From Paenibacillus oceani (lineage in GTDB: Bacteria; Bacillota; Bacilli; Paenibacillales; NBRC-103111), in contig NZ_JACXJA010000044.1 of assembly GCF_014705615.1 (NCBI RefSeq), positions 33,433 through 97,432 on the forward strand: 64,000 bases of DNA, given 5' to 3'. The position numbers and the translations under genes were made by a program. The notes under the pieces were generated by a model. It had not been told where the DNA came from, did no database searches, and was given only the letters and a program-made list of their open reading frames with translations. Position 1 is the stretch's first letter. Each line of letters starts with the position of its first letter. Shown here one piece after another: positions 62,246 through 64,000 of the stretch.

Positions 62246-63649
62246 ATGGGGAAAAGACGTCCGAATGTTCTGCTGATTACGGCGGACCAGCTCCGCTACG
62301 ATTGTATCGGCTCCAGCGGCAAATATCCGGTCCGCACGCCGAATCTTGATCTGCTAGCTTCTCAAGGCGCCGTATTTTCGGGCGCTTATTCGCATATTCC
62401 GGTATGCGGACCGGCCAGGCAATCGCTGATGAACGGGCGAAGGGCCGAAACGTTCGGGGCATTATGGAACTTTAACGGAGCCCTACCCGTCGCCTCGCTC
62501 CAGCCCGATGGGTACAGCTGGGCACGAACGCTCGAAAGCAGCGGCTACGTGTCCGCTTTTCTCGGCAAATGGGGCGTTCATCCGACCTTGGACGCCACCG
62601 CTTTCGGTTACGGTTCGTATACCGGCGAAGCCGAATACGCCCGGTTCGTCAAGCAGCGCTATCCGTACGTGAAGTTCTCGAACGGATTTTTCGGCGAGGC
62701 GAGTCCGATTCCGCTCGAACATTCGCGCACCCATTGGCTCGCAGCGCGTGCCGAGGATCAGCTCGAGCTGCTGCACAATTCCGGGAAGCCGTGGCATATG
62801 GCGCTTCATTTCCCGGAGCCGCATCTGCCCTGCCGCCCTGCCGGGCATTTCGCCACCATGTACGATCCGGACACGGTTCCGCAGTGGGACGGTTTCGCGG
62901 AGACGTTCGCCGGGAAGCCGTATATTCAGAAGCAGCAGCTGCTGAACTGGGGGATCGAGAACTTTACCTGGAACGACTGGGCTCCCGTCGTCGCCCGGTA
63001 CTACGGCATCATCAGCCAACTGGACGAAGCGGTCGGACGCGTGCTGCAGACACTGGACCGGCTTGGCGCCGCCGACGACACTCTCGTCCTTTTTACCGCC
63101 GATCATGGCGATATGTGCGGTTCGCACCGGATGATGGACAAACATTATATTTTGTACGACGATGTCGTGCACGTCCCACTGATCGTCCGGTACCCGGGCG
63201 TCGTGAAGGAAGGAACGGCGTGCGGCGGGCTCGTCTACAATTTGCTGGATCTCGCCCCGACGCTGCTCGACCTGCTCGGATTGCAGCCGGACGATCCGGA
63301 TCACCTGCAGGGCCGTTCCTGGGCCAAACTGGTGAGCGGCGGACTGGACGACCCAGATTGGCGGGATGCCGTCGTGGCCTCGTATAACGGGCAGCAGTTC
63401 GGGCTGTATACGCAGCGGATGATCCGGACGAAGGAATGGAAATACATCTGGAATCCGACCGATACGGACGAATTGTATGAGCTGACGGCCGACCCGGCCG
63501 AGCTGACGAACCGGATCGGCGAGCCGGAGCTGGCCGGCCTCGTCGCCGGTCTGCGGCGCAGACTTTACGAGACGCTGGACGCGGACGGCGACGCGCTCGT
63601 CGCCAACGAATGGATGCGCCGGCAGCTGCTGGGCGGTAGCAAGCTATAG
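62246..63649 (+). CDS. Sulfatase with canonical formylglycine motif
   Basis: 467 residues from ATG 62246; GGAG is about 16 bp upstream, a long spacing. VLLITADQLRYDCIGSSG gives the first metal Asp. The catalytic motif is C54-G-P-A-R58 (VCGPARQSLMNGR), a proper substrate for conversion of Cys to formylglycine, and FTADHGDMCGSHRMMDKH supplies the second metal Asp/His. No signal peptide is present, so a cytoplasmic sulfate-ester or sulfamate hydrolase is expected. A maturase (FGE or anSME) is not in the window. A terminator follows 7 bp after the stop. Confidence 0.92.
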   Translation: MGKRRPNVLLITADQLRYDCIGSSGKYPVRTPNLDLLASQGAVFSGAYSHIPVCGPARQSLMNGRRAETFGALWNFNGALPVASLQPDGYSWARTLESSGYVSAFLGKWGVHPTLDATAFGYGSYTGEAEYARFVKQRYPYVKFSNGFFGEASPIPLEHSRTHWLAARAEDQLELLHNSGKPWHMALHFPEPHLPCRPAGHFATMYDPDTVPQWDGFAETFAGKPYIQKQQLLNWGIENFTWNDWAPVVARYYGIISQLDEAVGRVLQTLDRLGAADDTLVLFTADHGDMCGSHRMMDKHYILYDDVVHVPLIVRYPGVVKEGTACGGLVYNLLDLAPTLLDLLGLQPDDPDHLQGRSWAKLVSGGLDDPDWRDAVVASYNGQQFGLYTQRMIRTKEWKYIWNPTDTDELYELTADPAELTNRIGEPELAGLVAGLRRRLYETLDADGDALVANEWMRRQLLGGSKL

Positions 63650-63656
63650 AGAGCTG

Positions 63657-63688
63657 GGAGCGATTCGTGAAGTCGCTCCTGTTTTTTT
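63657..63688 (+). terminator. Terminator of the sulfatase cluster
   Basis: GGAGCGA, loop of nine bases, TCGCTCC, then TGTTTTTTT. It ends the nine-gene plus-strand set. Confidence 0.88.
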
Positions 63689-63715
63689 GCGGTTAAGAAG
63701 GTTTATTTTACAAAA

Positions 63716-63905
63716 CATTAAAACGTGAAAACGCCAAATCGCAAAAACAGCAAAACAGCAAAACAGCAAAACAGCGAAACAGCGAAACAGCGAAAACCAA
63801 AAAAGTAAAACCAAAACAGTAAAACCAAAACAACAAAACCAAAACAACAAAACCAATACATTAAAAAAGTAAAATGGTAAACAGCAAGACGGTAAATCAG
63901 TAAAA
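63716..63905. repeat. Low-complexity A-rich tract with AAAACAGC and AAAACCA units
   Basis: Runs of CAAAACAG, GCGAAACA and AAAACCAAAACA, strongly strand-biased (A and C rich, almost no T on the plus strand). Slippage-type repetition. No protein is supported: the minus-strand frame across it is repetitive Phe/Cys/Trp. Beyond 63905 to the window end I see no gene. Confidence 0.75.
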
Positions 63906-64000
63906 CAAAACGTAACTACTTAGGTACCTCAAAAAAGATGGTTTGAATGATGGGAAATTTGTGTAATGAAAAGTAATGGAACTATTTTTTAATAGGAGCG

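Overview
The window looks like the chromosome of a Paenibacillus-type soil Firmicute. It is moderately GC-rich, has strong GGAGG ribosome binding sites and frequent GTG/TTG starts, and carries many solute-binding lipoproteins, AraC and GntR regulators, carbohydrate enzymes and sporulation-type genes (a YjcZ-like 32-residue peptide, a KinB-like kinase). There are no rRNA or tRNA genes, no phage block, no complete insertion sequence and no CRISPR array.

Layout. 1-3.3 kb: the 5' part of a GH38-type alpha-mannosidase, then a GNAT acetyltransferase, a frameshifted AraC regulator and a divergent SRPBCC protein. 3.5-7.3 kb: a three-gene ABC transporter of visibly lower GC, one permease of which carries a large extra domain. 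7.3-7.7 kb: a gene graveyard with an exact 72-bp copy of the 3' end of a gene located 10 kb away. 7.7-17.5 kb (minus strand): a catabolic cluster with a Tat-exported beta-helix protein, a solute-binding lipoprotein, a BNR/sialidase-like protein, an HpaI-type aldolase, a frameshifted ceramidase-like hydrolase, an LhgO-type oxidase and a FadR-type GntR regulator with two candidate operators. 17.8-21.1 kb: a multidomain secreted nucleotidase with a LysM. 21.4-30.8 kb: an FAD oxidoreductase, a second lipoprotein, an AraC regulator, a SEC-C protein, a glycosyltransferase-like protein, a His-rich lipoprotein and a two-component system. 31.4-41.2 kb: a nitrilase, two D-2-hydroxyacid dehydrogenases, a third lipoprotein, two GntR/solute-binding-domain fusion regulators and bpsA. 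41.2-50 kb: a YjcZ peptide, a YibQ-like deacetylase, a heterodimeric ABC exporter, a KinB-like kinase, and feoA with feoB split in two. 50.7-52.9 kb: an mhqED-like quinone-resistance pair with an MhqR-like promoter. 53.1-63.65 kb: a nine-gene plus-strand cluster with three Gfo/Idh/MocA oxidoreductases, a TIM-barrel isomerase, two sulfatase-like hydrolases with Thr at the nucleophile position, an APS-kinase homologue, an AraC regulator and one canonical Cys-type sulfatase.

The last cluster is the strongest candidate for an undescribed pathway. Its proteins lack signal peptides, so it should act on an imported, probably phosphorylated or sulfated sugar or cyclitol. Two of its alkaline-phosphatase-superfamily enzymes have lost the formylglycine site, and the kinase has no ATP sulfurylase beside it. 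Other notable signals are the GntR/solute-binding fusions beside orphan lipoproteins, a dispersed intergenic repeat family found at three loci, and several genes in decay.
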